From: Tepidamorphaceae bacterium
GTDB taxonomy: Bacteria; Pseudomonadota; Alphaproteobacteria; Rhizobiales; JAKSCL01
DNA: 64,000 nucleotides
Assembly: GCA_028289445.1 (NCBI GenBank)
Contig: JANQPO010000016.1
Span: 116,458-180,457, forward strand
Reading direction: 5' to 3'
Position numbers and translations under genes: made by a program. How positions within the stretch are numbered: position 1 is the stretch's first letter; the number at the start of each line of letters is the position of its first letter. Positions 43,914 to 54,005 of the stretch are shown one piece after another. Below the pieces are notes generated by a model. The model saw nothing but the letters and a program-made list of their open reading frames with translations. It was not told the DNA's origin and ran no database searches.

Positions 43914-45197
43914 ATGACCGACACCGCGACACCGCCGAAAGGCGTCGGGCCGCTAGCCAGACGTGAAATGCGCCTCGCCTATGCGATGCTCCTGCCGACC
44001 TTCGCGATCGTGATCGCGATCGTGCTCGGGCCGCTTCTGGCGAACTTCTGGATTTCATTCAAGCCGGTGCAGTTAGGCGATCTTCGCCCGGCCGTCCTGG
44101 TTGCCAACGAGCGGTTGCGCGGCGATCTGGCGGCGGCGGGGGATCGGGCGGCGATCGAATACCGGGTGCGCAATTCCTCACGCGACAATGCGATCGGCGA
44201 TGTCGGCTTCACGGACACCTTGCCGGCCGGGCTGGTCGTCGGCGCCTTGGACGAGCGGTGCAGCGTGAGCGATGAGGTGCTGACCTGTGCGTTCGGTGAT
44301 ATCGAAGGTGGGTTCCGCGACCGCGTCCGCATCGAAGTGATTGCCGAAGCGGCGTATATCGCCGACCCGGTCAATCCCCGAGACAGCAAGCCGATCATCT
44401 CGGGCGATGCCGACAACATCCTCACCAGCACCGAGTTCACGCTTGAGAACTTCACCAGGATCTTCTCGTCCGACGAGTTCTGGCACATTTTGCGCGTGTC
44501 GATGTACTACACGATCTTCGGCACCGCCGGGGCCTTGGTGCTGGGCCTCTTCGCGGCACAATTGCTCAACACGGTTTTTCCGGGTCGCGGCCTTTTGCGC
44601 GGCCTCTTCCTGTTTCCCTATGTCGCGCCGGTCATCGCCGTCGCCTTCACCTGGGTGGTCCTGCTCGATCCGTTTTCCGGCACACTCAATTCGATCCTGT
44701 TGCAGATGGGCGCGGTCGACGAGCCGATCAGCTTCTTCGGACAGCGATCCGTACCGATCAGTTTCTTGGGACTGACTTTCGAGTTTCCGGTCGCGCTGAC
44801 GACGGTGATCGCCTTCGAGGCGTGGCGCTATTTCCCGCTGTCGTTCTTGTTCATCCTGGCGCGCATGCAGTCGATCTCAACGGACATGTACGAGGCCGCC
44901 GAGATCGACGGCGCCACTCCGCTCCAGCAGTTCTGGTACATATCGCTGCCGCAGCTCATGGGTATCCTGGCCGTCCTGTTCCTGCTGCGCTTCATTTGGA
45001 CCTTCAACAAGTTCGACGACATCTTCCTGTTGACCGGTGGCGCGGCGGGCACCCGTACATTGACCGTGGACGTCTACGAACAGGCGTTTGCCGTGTCCAA
45101 CCTGGGTGCGGGTGCAGCGGTCGCAGTCGTCGTCTTCATCGTGCTTTTGAGCTTTTCGCTCCTCTTCTTCCGCTTCTCGCCGAAGGATGAAGGCTGA
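43914..45197 (+). CDS. ABC sugar permease (MalF-type) with a DUF11-like domain in its first periplasmic loop
   Basis: The 427-residue inner-membrane protein has TM1 at about 22-46, then an insert (about 56-175) before TM2 at about 196-220. The insert reads as a DUF11-like beta-sandwich: IEYRVRNSS (81-89), FTDTLPAGLVV (99-109), and two cysteines in DERCSVSDEVLTCAFG (C116, C125). The rest is an ordinary MalF-like permease with six core helices and the ATPase-contact EAA loop EAAEIDGATPLQQFWYISLP. The usual family size is about 300-330. The second permease starts at the last base of its stop codon. Confidence 0.9.
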   Translation: MTDTATPPKGVGPLARREMRLAYAMLLPTFAIVIAIVLGPLLANFWISFKPVQLGDLRPAVLVANERLRGDLAAAGDRAAIEYRVRNSSRDNAIGDVGFTDTLPAGLVVGALDERCSVSDEVLTCAFGDIEGGFRDRVRIEVIAEAAYIADPVNPRDSKPIISGDADNILTSTEFTLENFTRIFSSDEFWHILRVSMYYTIFGTAGALVLGLFAAQLLNTVFPGRGLLRGLFLFPYVAPVIAVAFTWVVLLDPFSGTLNSILLQMGAVDEPISFFGQRSVPISFLGLTFEFPVALTTVIAFEAWRYFPLSFLFILARMQSISTDMYEAAEIDGATPLQQFWYISLPQLMGILAVLFLLRFIWTFNKFDDIFLLTGGAAGTRTLTVDVYEQAFAVSNLGAGAAVAVVVFIVLLSFSLLFFRFSPKDEG

Positions 45198-46426
45198 TGC
45201 GCTTTGGAAACGGATTTTTCGCAAGTCTGGCGATTGGCGCCATTTGGGGTGCGGTTTGGATGATCGTCGTCAGCATTACGTTCATGCTGGTCTCAGGCGC
45301 GATCACCACACCGCCGGTGGGCGCTGCGACACTGGCCGGTCTTGTCGCGGGCGGCATCTTGATGGCGTTTCCGCCCGGCGCCCGCACGCCCGGCGTGCGC
45401 ATCGCGGCTGCCGTTGCAATCTTTGGTGTTCTTGGCCTCTTGACGTTGGGCCAGCCGCTCGGGCTGCCGCTCTCGGCGGTTCCGGCGTATCAGATCGTTG
45501 CGATTGCCCTGGTGGTTGGTCTCATTTGGATTTCGATCCATCTGTGCGTGAAGGGTCTCGCAGGCGCGGGCCTGCCGCGCTACCAGATGGAGGTGCTCTT
45601 CATCCGCCTGATGAAGGGGTTGGGCTTCGTCCTGTTCACCATTGTCGTGGCGCTGCCGTTCTACGTCATGGTGATGACCAGCCTGAAGAGCCAGCAATCG
45701 CTGCTCGCCAACCCGCTTGATTTCTCGCTCGACTTGGCACAGGGACCGCAAGCACTGTTCCGCTCCTATATCGAACTGTTTACCCAGTTCCACTTCGGAA
45801 CCTTCCTCGTCAACTCGGCGATCGTGTCCGTGGTCACCGTGTTTTTGACATTGCTGTTCTCAGTGCCCGGCGCCTACGCCGTGTCGCGGCTACGCTTTCC
45901 GGGTCAGGCCTTTTTGTCGCGTTCGATCCTGTTGATCTACATGGTCCCGGCGATTGTGCTCGTCATTCCGCTCTACGCGGTGTTCTCGCAGATCGGTCTG
46001 CGTAACACGCTGACCGGCCTGATGGTGGTCTACCCCGCCACCACAATTCCAGTCGCTCTCTACATGCTTCAGGGCTATTTCCGCGGCCTGCCGGCCGAGT
46101 TGGAGGAAGCCGGTCTCATGGACGGGCTGACGCGCTTCGGCGTGATCATGAAGATCACGCTACCGCTGTCGCTTCCGGCACTCGCCTCCGTCGCGCTCTA
46201 CGTCTTCATGATTGCCTGGAACGAGTTTCTGTTTGCGTTCATGTTCCTCGACAATATCGACATCTTCACGCTGTCGCGCGGCGTCGTCTCGCTTAATTCC
46301 TCCGAGGTGCCGCGTCAGCACCTGATGGCCGGTGCCGTGGTGGCGACGGTTCCGGTTCTCGTGATCTTTCTCTGGTTCGAGCGGTTCCTGGTCTCCGGGC
46401 TGACCGCCGGCAGCGTGAAGGGTTAG
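45197..46426 (+). CDS. ABC sugar permease (MalG-type) with extra N-terminal membrane domain
   Basis: At 409 residues it exceeds the usual 270-300. Residues 1-130 form an added region with about four hydrophobic spans (8-33, 42-58, 69-88, 98-117). The MalG-like core starts near 140 (FVLFTIVVALPFYVMVMTSLKS) and has the EAA motif EEAGLMDGLTRFGVIMKITLP. Pairs with the MalF-like subunit (1-nt overlap) and the ATPase encoded at 47726. Confidence 0.9.
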   Translation: MRFGNGFFASLAIGAIWGAVWMIVVSITFMLVSGAITTPPVGAATLAGLVAGGILMAFPPGARTPGVRIAAAVAIFGVLGLLTLGQPLGLPLSAVPAYQIVAIALVVGLIWISIHLCVKGLAGAGLPRYQMEVLFIRLMKGLGFVLFTIVVALPFYVMVMTSLKSQQSLLANPLDFSLDLAQGPQALFRSYIELFTQFHFGTFLVNSAIVSVVTVFLTLLFSVPGAYAVSRLRFPGQAFLSRSILLIYMVPAIVLVIPLYAVFSQIGLRNTLTGLMVVYPATTIPVALYMLQGYFRGLPAELEEAGLMDGLTRFGVIMKITLPLSLPALASVALYVFMIAWNEFLFAFMFLDNIDIFTLSRGVVSLNSSEVPRQHLMAGAVVATVPVLVIFLWFERFLVSGLTAGSVKG

Positions 46427-46429
46427 CCC

Positions 46430-47713
46430 ATGACCCGATCGCTCGATGACCAAGCCTTGGAGATCCTGCGCGCCAACGATCGGGGCGGCTACACCGTGCC
46501 GACGGCCCGGCTTTATCCCTATCAGTGGAACTGGGACTCGGCCTTTGCCGCGCTTGGCTTTTCCTTCGTCGATCGCGACCGCGCCTGGGCGGAGATCGAA
46601 ACGCTGTTCGATGCACAATGGCCGGACGGCATGGTGCCGCACATCATCTTTCGGCGGAACGATCCGGACTATTTCCCCGGTCCGGACATCTGGCAGACCA
46701 ATGTGGACCCGCCGACGTCGGGGCACTCACAGCCGCCGGTCGCATCCAGCATCGTCTACGAGATGGTCGAGCGGGGCGATGCGTCCGATTTGGCGCGCGC
46801 GCATGCACTGCTACCGAAGCTGATCGCCTATCACCGCTGGTTCCACACCGCGCGCGACCACCAAGGAACCGGCGTTCTCGGCATCGTCCATCCCTGGGAG
46901 TCGGGGCGGGATAATTGCCCGGATTGGGATCTCGGCATGGACCGGATCGAAATCGCCGATGATCTCGGACCCTATCAGCGCCGCGATATCGGACATGTCG
47001 ACCCCGCCGAACGGCCTCAGCCAGCGCAGTACGACCGCTATCTCACCATCATCAAGTTCGGCCGCGAATGCGGCTGGAATCATGCAGAGCTTGCGAGAAA
47101 CGGTCCGTTTTGGATGGCCGATCCGGGCATTCAATTCATCCTGATGCGCGCGGATCGAGACCTTCTACGCTTGGCGCAAGCGGTCGGTGAGACCGCCGCG
47201 ATTCCAGAGATCGAGGCGTGGATCGCGCATCTGGAGGATGGCTGCCAGCAGCTCTGGAACCCCGATGCCGGCGCGTTTTGCGCGAAGGACCTGCGGACCG
47301 GTACGTTCAGCCCCTGTTTGACGAATGCCGCCATGCTCGCCCACTACGCCGGCGCCGGCACCGAAGGACAGCGGCAGCGCATGGCGGAAACGGCACGGCG
47401 CGTCGTCGACGATGTGGCCTTTGCGTTCCCAAGCTGGGACCCGCGCGGCAGCGCGTTCGAGTCCCGTCGCTATTGGCGCGGTCCGATTTGGGCCGTCGTC
47501 AACTACATGATCCAAAAGGGACTGGCCGAACACGGCGAAACGCGGCTGGCCGACCGGATCAAAACCGACACGCTCGCCCTGATCGCGCGGTCGGGTTTTT
47601 GCGAATACTTCGATCCGCTCACCGGCGATGGTCTGGGTGGACGGGACTTCACATGGACGGCGGCGATCCACATCGCGCTGTCTAGCGACGCGACGACTGC
47701 GCGAGCCGCCTGA
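46430..47713 (+). CDS. GH63-like glycosidase (mannosylglycerate/glucosylglycerate hydrolase type)
   Basis: Cytoplasmic (alpha/alpha)6-barrel hydrolase of 427 residues; no signal peptide. Visible: YPYQWNWDSAFAALGF, WPDGMVPHI, the catalytic-acid region VHPWESGRDNCPDWD, RYWRGPIWAVVNYM, and FCEYFDPLTGDGLGGRDFTWTAA near the C-terminus with the second carboxylate. This pattern matches bacterial mannosylglycerate/glucosylglycerate hydrolases. Placed between the permeases and the ATPase, it should cleave the imported glycoside. Exact sugar and aglycone are not known from sequence. Confidence 0.82.
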   Translation: MTRSLDDQALEILRANDRGGYTVPTARLYPYQWNWDSAFAALGFSFVDRDRAWAEIETLFDAQWPDGMVPHIIFRRNDPDYFPGPDIWQTNVDPPTSGHSQPPVASSIVYEMVERGDASDLARAHALLPKLIAYHRWFHTARDHQGTGVLGIVHPWESGRDNCPDWDLGMDRIEIADDLGPYQRRDIGHVDPAERPQPAQYDRYLTIIKFGRECGWNHAELARNGPFWMADPGIQFILMRADRDLLRLAQAVGETAAIPEIEAWIAHLEDGCQQLWNPDAGAFCAKDLRTGTFSPCLTNAAMLAHYAGAGTEGQRQRMAETARRVVDDVAFAFPSWDPRGSAFESRRYWRGPIWAVVNYMIQKGLAEHGETRLADRIKTDTLALIARSGFCEYFDPLTGDGLGGRDFTWTAAIHIALSSDATTARAA

Positions 47714-47725
47714 CGGGGATTGGTT

Positions 47726-48773
<1,048 letters not shown>

Positions 48774-48784
<11 letters not shown>

Positions 48785-49571
48785 TCGTCGCCGAGACGGG
48801 CGGGTCCCGCCGCGTGCGCGATCGAAACAGCCCGAAATCCGGCGTCATATCGGCCAGATGCGTCAGCGTGTCGGTCAGCGTGCGCATGTGCCAGGCGAGC
48901 GCGGAATTGCTGGAAATCACCGGTTTGCCGATCTGCCGTGACGCCAAATTGAGAATGCCGAGCGTCGGCAGATTGGTGCAAGACACGAACACGGCCTCGC
49001 AATCCCCCGACGCGGCGATGTTTTCGATTGCGAGCAAGATGTCGGCAGGCGCGATGCGAGCGACCCGGTGTTCGTCCGATTCGTTGAATGAGCCCGACGA
49101 CGAGACGGTGACACCGTCCTCGCCAAGCCGCTCGATCAGAGTATCGGTGACTTCGGGAACATAGGGTGTCAGGAGACCGATGCGGCTGATGGTGCGGTCG
49201 CGCAACCAAGCCTTGATGGCGGCCAAGGGGTCGGTGGCCTGCGCCTCGGGATGTGCCGACGTGATCAAGGCGGCGATCCGATCGGAACCGATCGTCGCGG
49301 CACCCGATGTGCACGCCAACGCGATGACGTCGAAGCGCGTCCGCTGCGGCAACAGCTTTACGGCCGCAGGAACGTCGGCCTCCAACTGAGCCAGCGTGTC
49401 CGGCGTGACATCGCGCCCCGAAGGGATGCGTGTGTGGTGCAACAAGAACTTGTCGTCCGGGATGAGCGAACGGAACTCCGGCTCGATGGTCTCGTCCGCC
49501 TGAAGCACGATTAGACCCAGCGTCCGCAGCTGGTCGCGTTTGGGATCGGGAATGAAGTTGAACTGCATCAT
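48774..49571 (-). CDS. Maleate isomerase/EutA-like Asp/Glu racemase superfamily enzyme
   Basis: The 265-residue protein has two catalytic-type cysteines: Cys87 in [13 protein letters not shown] and a second in [12 protein letters not shown] near residue 200. This is the plan of maleate cis-trans isomerase, arylmalonate decarboxylase and ectoine-utilization protein EutA. No ectoine genes lie next to it, so the substrate is open. ATG 49571 or 49568. Convergent to the sugar ABC operon. Confidence 0.78.
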
Positions 49572-49742
49572 CGGGTCGATCCGCGCGCGCCAGACGCGAG
49601 CGATGAACGGTCAGCCGCGAAACGGCCGACTGTTCCGCCTTCGTCTATGTGGACCCGGTACACCACCACTTTCTCCGCTTTCCGATGATAGCGGCCGACG
49701 TGTGTTGGCGCCATCCCCGGCAATGCCGGCTGGAACAGCCGG

Positions 49743-50543
49743 TCAATCGTCCTCGAAGTGGCCGACCGCCGCGAAGCTTCCGCCTTGAAAGCGGACGGCC
49801 GGGTGATCGCTGTCTGGCGGCGTCATCAGACCGTCGAGTTTGGTGCGGAAGACCTCCGCGTTGTCCTCCGGCCGCCAGCCGAGATAGCGGGCGTGGCGAT
49901 TGTCCCACCAACACTCTTCGTTGTCGGAGGCCCCATAAACGATGGCGTAGCCGAGCCGCGTCGTCGTGAAGATCCGTTCGATCAGGCGAACGAAATCGTC
50001 GGGGCTCAGCCAGGTCGCGAGCATCCTGTGATCCTTCGGTTCCGGGAAGCAGGAGCCGATGCGCACCACGGCGGTGTCGATGCCGAACTTGTCATGGTAG
50101 AGCCGGGCGAGGTTCTCGCCATAGCACTTCGAGACGCCGTAAAGACTGTCCGGGCGCATTGGCGCCAAGGCATCGATCCGCGTTTCGCGGGTGTGAAAGC
50201 CGATCGCATGATTGGAACTGGCGAACAGGATGCGCTTCACGCCGGCTTTTCGCGCCGCTTCGTAGACGTTGTAGGTGCCGATGATGTTTGAGTTCAAAAT
50301 CTCGGCGAACGTGCCCTCGATCGATTTCCCGCCGAGATGGACGATGCCATCGCAGCCCTCCACCAGCGCATGAACTGCGGCCGCATCGGCAAGGTCGCAT
50401 GGAACGACCTCTTCACCGTCGCCGGCCGGGTCCATGTCCGCGACATCGGAGAGGCGAAGCGTATCGGCCATGTGTCCAAGTCGCGCGCGGCAAAGCGTTC
50501 CTAGGCCGCCCGCAGCGCCGGTGATCAAAAGACGTTTCATCAT
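49743..50543 (-). CDS. udh: Uronate dehydrogenase
   Basis: NAD+-dependent short-chain/extended SDR oxidising D-galacturonate or D-glucuronate to the aldarolactone. The 266-residue protein matches Agrobacterium Udh from memory in many segments: LLITGAAGGLGT, CDLADAAAVHALVEGCDGIVHLGG, NSNIIGTYNVYEAARKAG, FASSNHAIGF, catalytic LYGVSKCYGENLAR (Tyr/Lys), VVRIGSCFPEP. ATG 50543 has AAGGA 8 nt upstream. Divergent from gci, which uses its product. Confidence 0.92.
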   Translation of the reverse strand: MMKRLLITGAAGGLGTLCRARLGHMADTLRLSDVADMDPAGDGEEVVPCDLADAAAVHALVEGCDGIVHLGGKSIEGTFAEILNSNIIGTYNVYEAARKAGVKRILFASSNHAIGFHTRETRIDALAPMRPDSLYGVSKCYGENLARLYHDKFGIDTAVVRIGSCFPEPKDHRMLATWLSPDDFVRLIERIFTTTRLGYAIVYGASDNEECWWDNRHARYLGWRPEDNAEVFRTKLDGLMTPPDSDHPAVRFQGGSFAAVGHFEDD

Positions 50544-50664
50544 CAATGTGGTCCTTGCTTCTTTGCACCGATCATCCGTCGACCGGGCCTCCCACCGAAG
50601 CGGGATAGGCTTTTTTCCTGGGCGAGGCTATAGCTGATCGGCGAAAGACGAGGGGAGCAATCTG

Positions 50665-51801
50665 GTGAAGATCGAGTCCGTCCATACACACGTTTTGAAA
50701 CACACACTGGACGAACCCTTCGACAGCGCGTTTTCGACTTTTTACGAGCGCTGGGCCTGTCTGGTCGAAATCCGTACCGATACGGGCCTTGTCGGCTGGG
50801 GCGAATGCCTCGGCCCCGCTTTGCCGAACGCAGCGATCGTCGAGGCGATGAGCGGACTGATCATCGGCCGCGATCCGCTTGAGATTGAGCCGATCTGGCT
50901 GCACCTCTACAACCAGTTCCGCGACCAGGGGCAGCGTGGCCTGGCGTTGACGGCGCAAAGCGGCATCGACATCGCGCTGTGGGATCTGGCCGGCAGGCAT
51001 TTCGGCGTCCCGGTGCACACACTGTTGGGCGGCGCGTTTCGCACCGAGGTTCCGGCCTATGCCACTGGCGGTTTCCGCCCCCACGGCCATGACCGCCAGA
51101 CCGCCGTCGTCGAGGAAGTCGCAGGCTATGTAGCGGCTGGGTTCAAGGCGGCGAAGATCAAGATCGGCTTCGGTGTAGACGAGGATACGGCTGTGATTGC
51201 CGCTGTGCGGGACGCCATTGGCCCCGATGTCATGCTGATGATCGATGCGAATCACGGCTATGACGCAATCGAGGCCGTGGCGCTCGGCAACCGCGTCGCC
51301 GACCTCGATATCGCCTGGTTCGAGGAGCCGGTCACACCGGAGCTGATCGCGGTCTATCCCGAAATTCGCGCCGGCCAGCCGATCCCGGTCGCCGGCGGCG
51401 AAACGTGGCATGGCCGTGCCGCCTTCGCCGATGCACTGGCTGTCCGGGCCGTCGACATTCTCCAGCCCGATGTCTGCGGCTGCGGCGGGATCACCGAGAT
51501 GCGCAAGATCGCCGCAATGGCAGAGACCGCCGGCGTGCGGGTGGTCCCCCATGTCTGGGGTACGGCGGTCGCGGTCGCCGCATCGCTTCACATGCTGGCG
51601 GTCCTACCACCATCCCCGCCGCGCCACGCGCCGCGCCCGCCCCTGCTGGAGTTCGACCAGACGGACAATCCGTATCGCATGGCGGTCGCCAAAAAGCCCA
51701 TCGTCCAAGTCGACGGTATCGTGCAGGTTCCGGATGGACAGGGTCTCGGCATTGAGATCGATCGGGATGTTCTCGGGCAATACGTCGTCGACGCCGGCTA
51801 G
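50665..51801 (+). CDS. gci: D-galactarolactone cycloisomerase (enolase superfamily)
   Basis: Opens D-galactaro-1,4-lactone (and the glucaro form) to 3-deoxy-2-keto-hexarate. The 378-residue protein equals Agrobacterium Gci in length and shares WGECLGPA, NQFRDQGQRGLALTAQSGIDIALWDL, KIKIGFGV (KxK catalytic lysines), MIDANHGYD, WFEEPVTPE, AGGETWHG, DILQPDVCGCGGI and VPHVWGT. GTG 50665 follows AGGGGAG. Divergent udh supplies its substrate. Confidence 0.92.
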   Translation: MKIESVHTHVLKHTLDEPFDSAFSTFYERWACLVEIRTDTGLVGWGECLGPALPNAAIVEAMSGLIIGRDPLEIEPIWLHLYNQFRDQGQRGLALTAQSGIDIALWDLAGRHFGVPVHTLLGGAFRTEVPAYATGGFRPHGHDRQTAVVEEVAGYVAAGFKAAKIKIGFGVDEDTAVIAAVRDAIGPDVMLMIDANHGYDAIEAVALGNRVADLDIAWFEEPVTPELIAVYPEIRAGQPIPVAGGETWHGRAAFADALAVRAVDILQPDVCGCGGITEMRKIAAMAETAGVRVVPHVWGTAVAVAASLHMLAVLPPSPPRHAPRPPLLEFDQTDNPYRMAVAKKPIVQVDGIVQVPDGQGLGIEIDRDVLGQYVVDAG

Positions 51802-51947
51802 CTGCTGCCTCAAGAATAATAGCGGTGTGAGGGTAGGCCTGCGCACTTCGCATACTGACGACCGACAGAAGATCAACCGATTGAGTGCGCTGTTTTTTCA
51901 AGGCAGGATCGCACCGAAATCCAGGGTTTGAAGAAGTCGAGCGGGAC

Positions 51948-52979
51948 ATGGAGCGAATTGGTGTTGGCGTGGTCGGGCTTGGGATGGCATCCCGGCCCCA
52001 TGTCCGCGCCCTCCACGATCTTTCGGATCGCATCGAGGTGTGCGGCGTCTTCAGCCGCGATCAACAGCGGCGCGAGGCTTTCGCCTCCGACAATGGCTGG
52101 CCGACGGTCGACAGTATCGAGGCTCTTGCCGGCGATCCGACGATTGGCGCCGTTCTGCTGCTGACGCCACCGAATGCCCGCATCGACCTGGTCGGGACGT
52201 TCGCCGCAGCCGGAAAGCACATCTTGATGGAAAAGCCGGTGGAGCGGACAATCGGTGCCGCGCAAGCTGTCGTTGAGACATGCGAGGCTGCCGGCGTCTC
52301 GCTCGGCATCGTTCTCCAGCATCGTTTTCGCGCCGCGTCGCAGAAACTGAAGGCCCTGATCGACGATGGGTCGCTTGGAGCGCTTGCCGCAGTGCGCCTC
52401 ACGGTTCCCTGGTGGCGCCCGCAGGCTTACTACGATGAACCCGGACGCGGGACAGTGGCGCGCGATGGCGGCGGCGTGCTGATCAACCAGGCGATCCACT
52501 CGCTGGACCTGATGTTATCCCTCACAGGACCAGCTGCCGAGGTCCAGGCCATTGCCGGGACGACCCGGCTTCACAGCATGGAAACCGAGGATTTCGTCGG
52601 CGCCGGGCTGCGCTTCGCCAATGGTGCGCTCGGATCGCTAACCGCAACGTCTGCCGCCTATCCGGGCGCAGCGGAATCGATCGCGATCGATTGCGAAAAG
52701 GCCTCGGTCGAACTTCAATCGGGTGAATTGACGGTCCACTGGCAGGACGGTCGAACTGAGACATTCGGCGAGCCGGTGACCACTGGCGGAGGCAGCGATC
52801 CGATGGACTTTCCCCATGAGTGGCACCGTGCATTGATCGCCGACTTCCTCGACGCGATCGAAGACTGCCACCCACCGGCGATCACAGGGCGCGAGGCGCT
52901 CAGCGTCCACCGCCTGATCGATGCGCTTCTGCAATCGTCGGCGGAAGGACGGGCCGTTATCGTCGAGGGCGCGGTATGA
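51948..52979 (+). CDS. Gfo/Idh/MocA-family NAD(P)-dependent dehydrogenase 1
   Basis: The 343-residue protein starts with a Rossmann fold (GVGVVGLGMASRPHVRAL), the signature EKPVERT (EKP, catalytic-lysine motif), and HRFRAASQKLKALIDDGSLGALAAV; the C-domain has GRDGGGVLINQAIHSLDLM-type features. ATG 51948 chosen as it starts the Rossmann domain directly. First of three consecutive family members; the second overlaps it by 4 nt. Substrate: probably a sugar or sugar acid. Confidence 0.88.
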   Translation: MERIGVGVVGLGMASRPHVRALHDLSDRIEVCGVFSRDQQRREAFASDNGWPTVDSIEALAGDPTIGAVLLLTPPNARIDLVGTFAAAGKHILMEKPVERTIGAAQAVVETCEAAGVSLGIVLQHRFRAASQKLKALIDDGSLGALAAVRLTVPWWRPQAYYDEPGRGTVARDGGGVLINQAIHSLDLMLSLTGPAAEVQAIAGTTRLHSMETEDFVGAGLRFANGALGSLTATSAAYPGAAESIAIDCEKASVELQSGELTVHWQDGRTETFGEPVTTGGGSDPMDFPHEWHRALIADFLDAIEDCHPPAITGREALSVHRLIDALLQSSAEGRAVIVEGAV

Positions 52980-54004
52980 CGCGCGATAAGCCCGTCACCG
53001 TTGCGGCGCTTGGCCTCGATCACCGGCACATCTACGGCATGTTGGAAGGCATGGTGTCCGCAGGCTGCGTCGCCAAGGGCTGGTGGACGGAGGGAGACCC
53101 GCAGCCACTCGAAGGGTTTTTGAAACGGTTCCCCGATCTGAAGCGCATTCCGACCGTCGAAGATGTTCTCGAAGACGCCGAGATCGATCTGGTGCTGCTT
53201 GCCGGCATCCCCTGCGAACGCGCTGATCTGGCGATCCGCGCGATGCGTGCCGGGAAGGACGTGATGGTCGATAAGCCCGGCTGCACGACGCTTGCGCAGC
53301 TCAACGCAATCCGCGAAGCCGTCGCGGAGACCGGCCGCATCTGGTCGATCGATTTCTCCGAGCGCTTCGAGGTGCCGGCGGCCGCGAAAGCTGGCGAACT
53401 GATCGAAGCCGGCACGATCGGGCGCGTCGTCCAAACCGTCGGCTTGGGGCCGCACCGACTCAACCGGGCCACGCGGCCGGACTGGTTTTTCGATCCGCAG
53501 AAATACGGCGGTATTCTCTGCGACATAGCCTCGCATCAGATCGACCAGTTTCTGGTGTTTACGGGGTCTCAAACCGCCGAGATCGTAACCAGTGCGGTGG
53601 GCAATTTCGCCAATCCAAGCGATCTGGGCCTCCAGGACTTCGGCGAGATCATGCTGCGAAGCGAGACGGCGACAGGCTATGTCCGCGTCGACTGGTATAC
53701 GCCGGACGCTCTGCCGACCTGGGGCGATGGACGACTGACGATCTTGGGAACCGAGGGCTATATCGAGCTTAGAAAATATGTCGATATCGCCGGCCGGCCC
53801 GGAACCGATCATGTGTTCCTCGTGAACAGCGAGCGTTGCGAACACGTCGATGCCTCCACCACGCCGCTGACCTATTTCGCTGACCTGGCCCACGACATAC
53901 GCCACCGCACGCAAACGGCAATGGCGCAGGAGCATGTCTTCACCGTCATGGAGCTGGCGATCCAGGCGCAGATGCAGGCGACGAGGCTTGGTCACCTTGC
54001 CTGA
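52976..54004 (+). CDS. Gfo/Idh/MocA-family dehydrogenase 2
   Basis: The 342-residue protein differs from its neighbours: the N-terminus reads VTVAALGLDHRHIYGMLEGMV, so the glycine-rich nucleotide loop is degenerate, and the lysine motif is VDKPGCTTL rather than EKP. Rossmann plus alpha/beta C-domain with ILCDIASHQIDQFL is kept. ATG 52976 overlaps the previous stop; the third gene starts 1 nt after its stop. Confidence 0.85.
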   Translation: MTRDKPVTVAALGLDHRHIYGMLEGMVSAGCVAKGWWTEGDPQPLEGFLKRFPDLKRIPTVEDVLEDAEIDLVLLAGIPCERADLAIRAMRAGKDVMVDKPGCTTLAQLNAIREAVAETGRIWSIDFSERFEVPAAAKAGELIEAGTIGRVVQTVGLGPHRLNRATRPDWFFDPQKYGGILCDIASHQIDQFLVFTGSQTAEIVTSAVGNFANPSDLGLQDFGEIMLRSETATGYVRVDWYTPDALPTWGDGRLTILGTEGYIELRKYVDIAGRPGTDHVFLVNSERCEHVDASTTPLTYFADLAHDIRHRTQTAMAQEHVFTVMELAIQAQMQATRLGHLA

Positions 54005-54005
54005 C

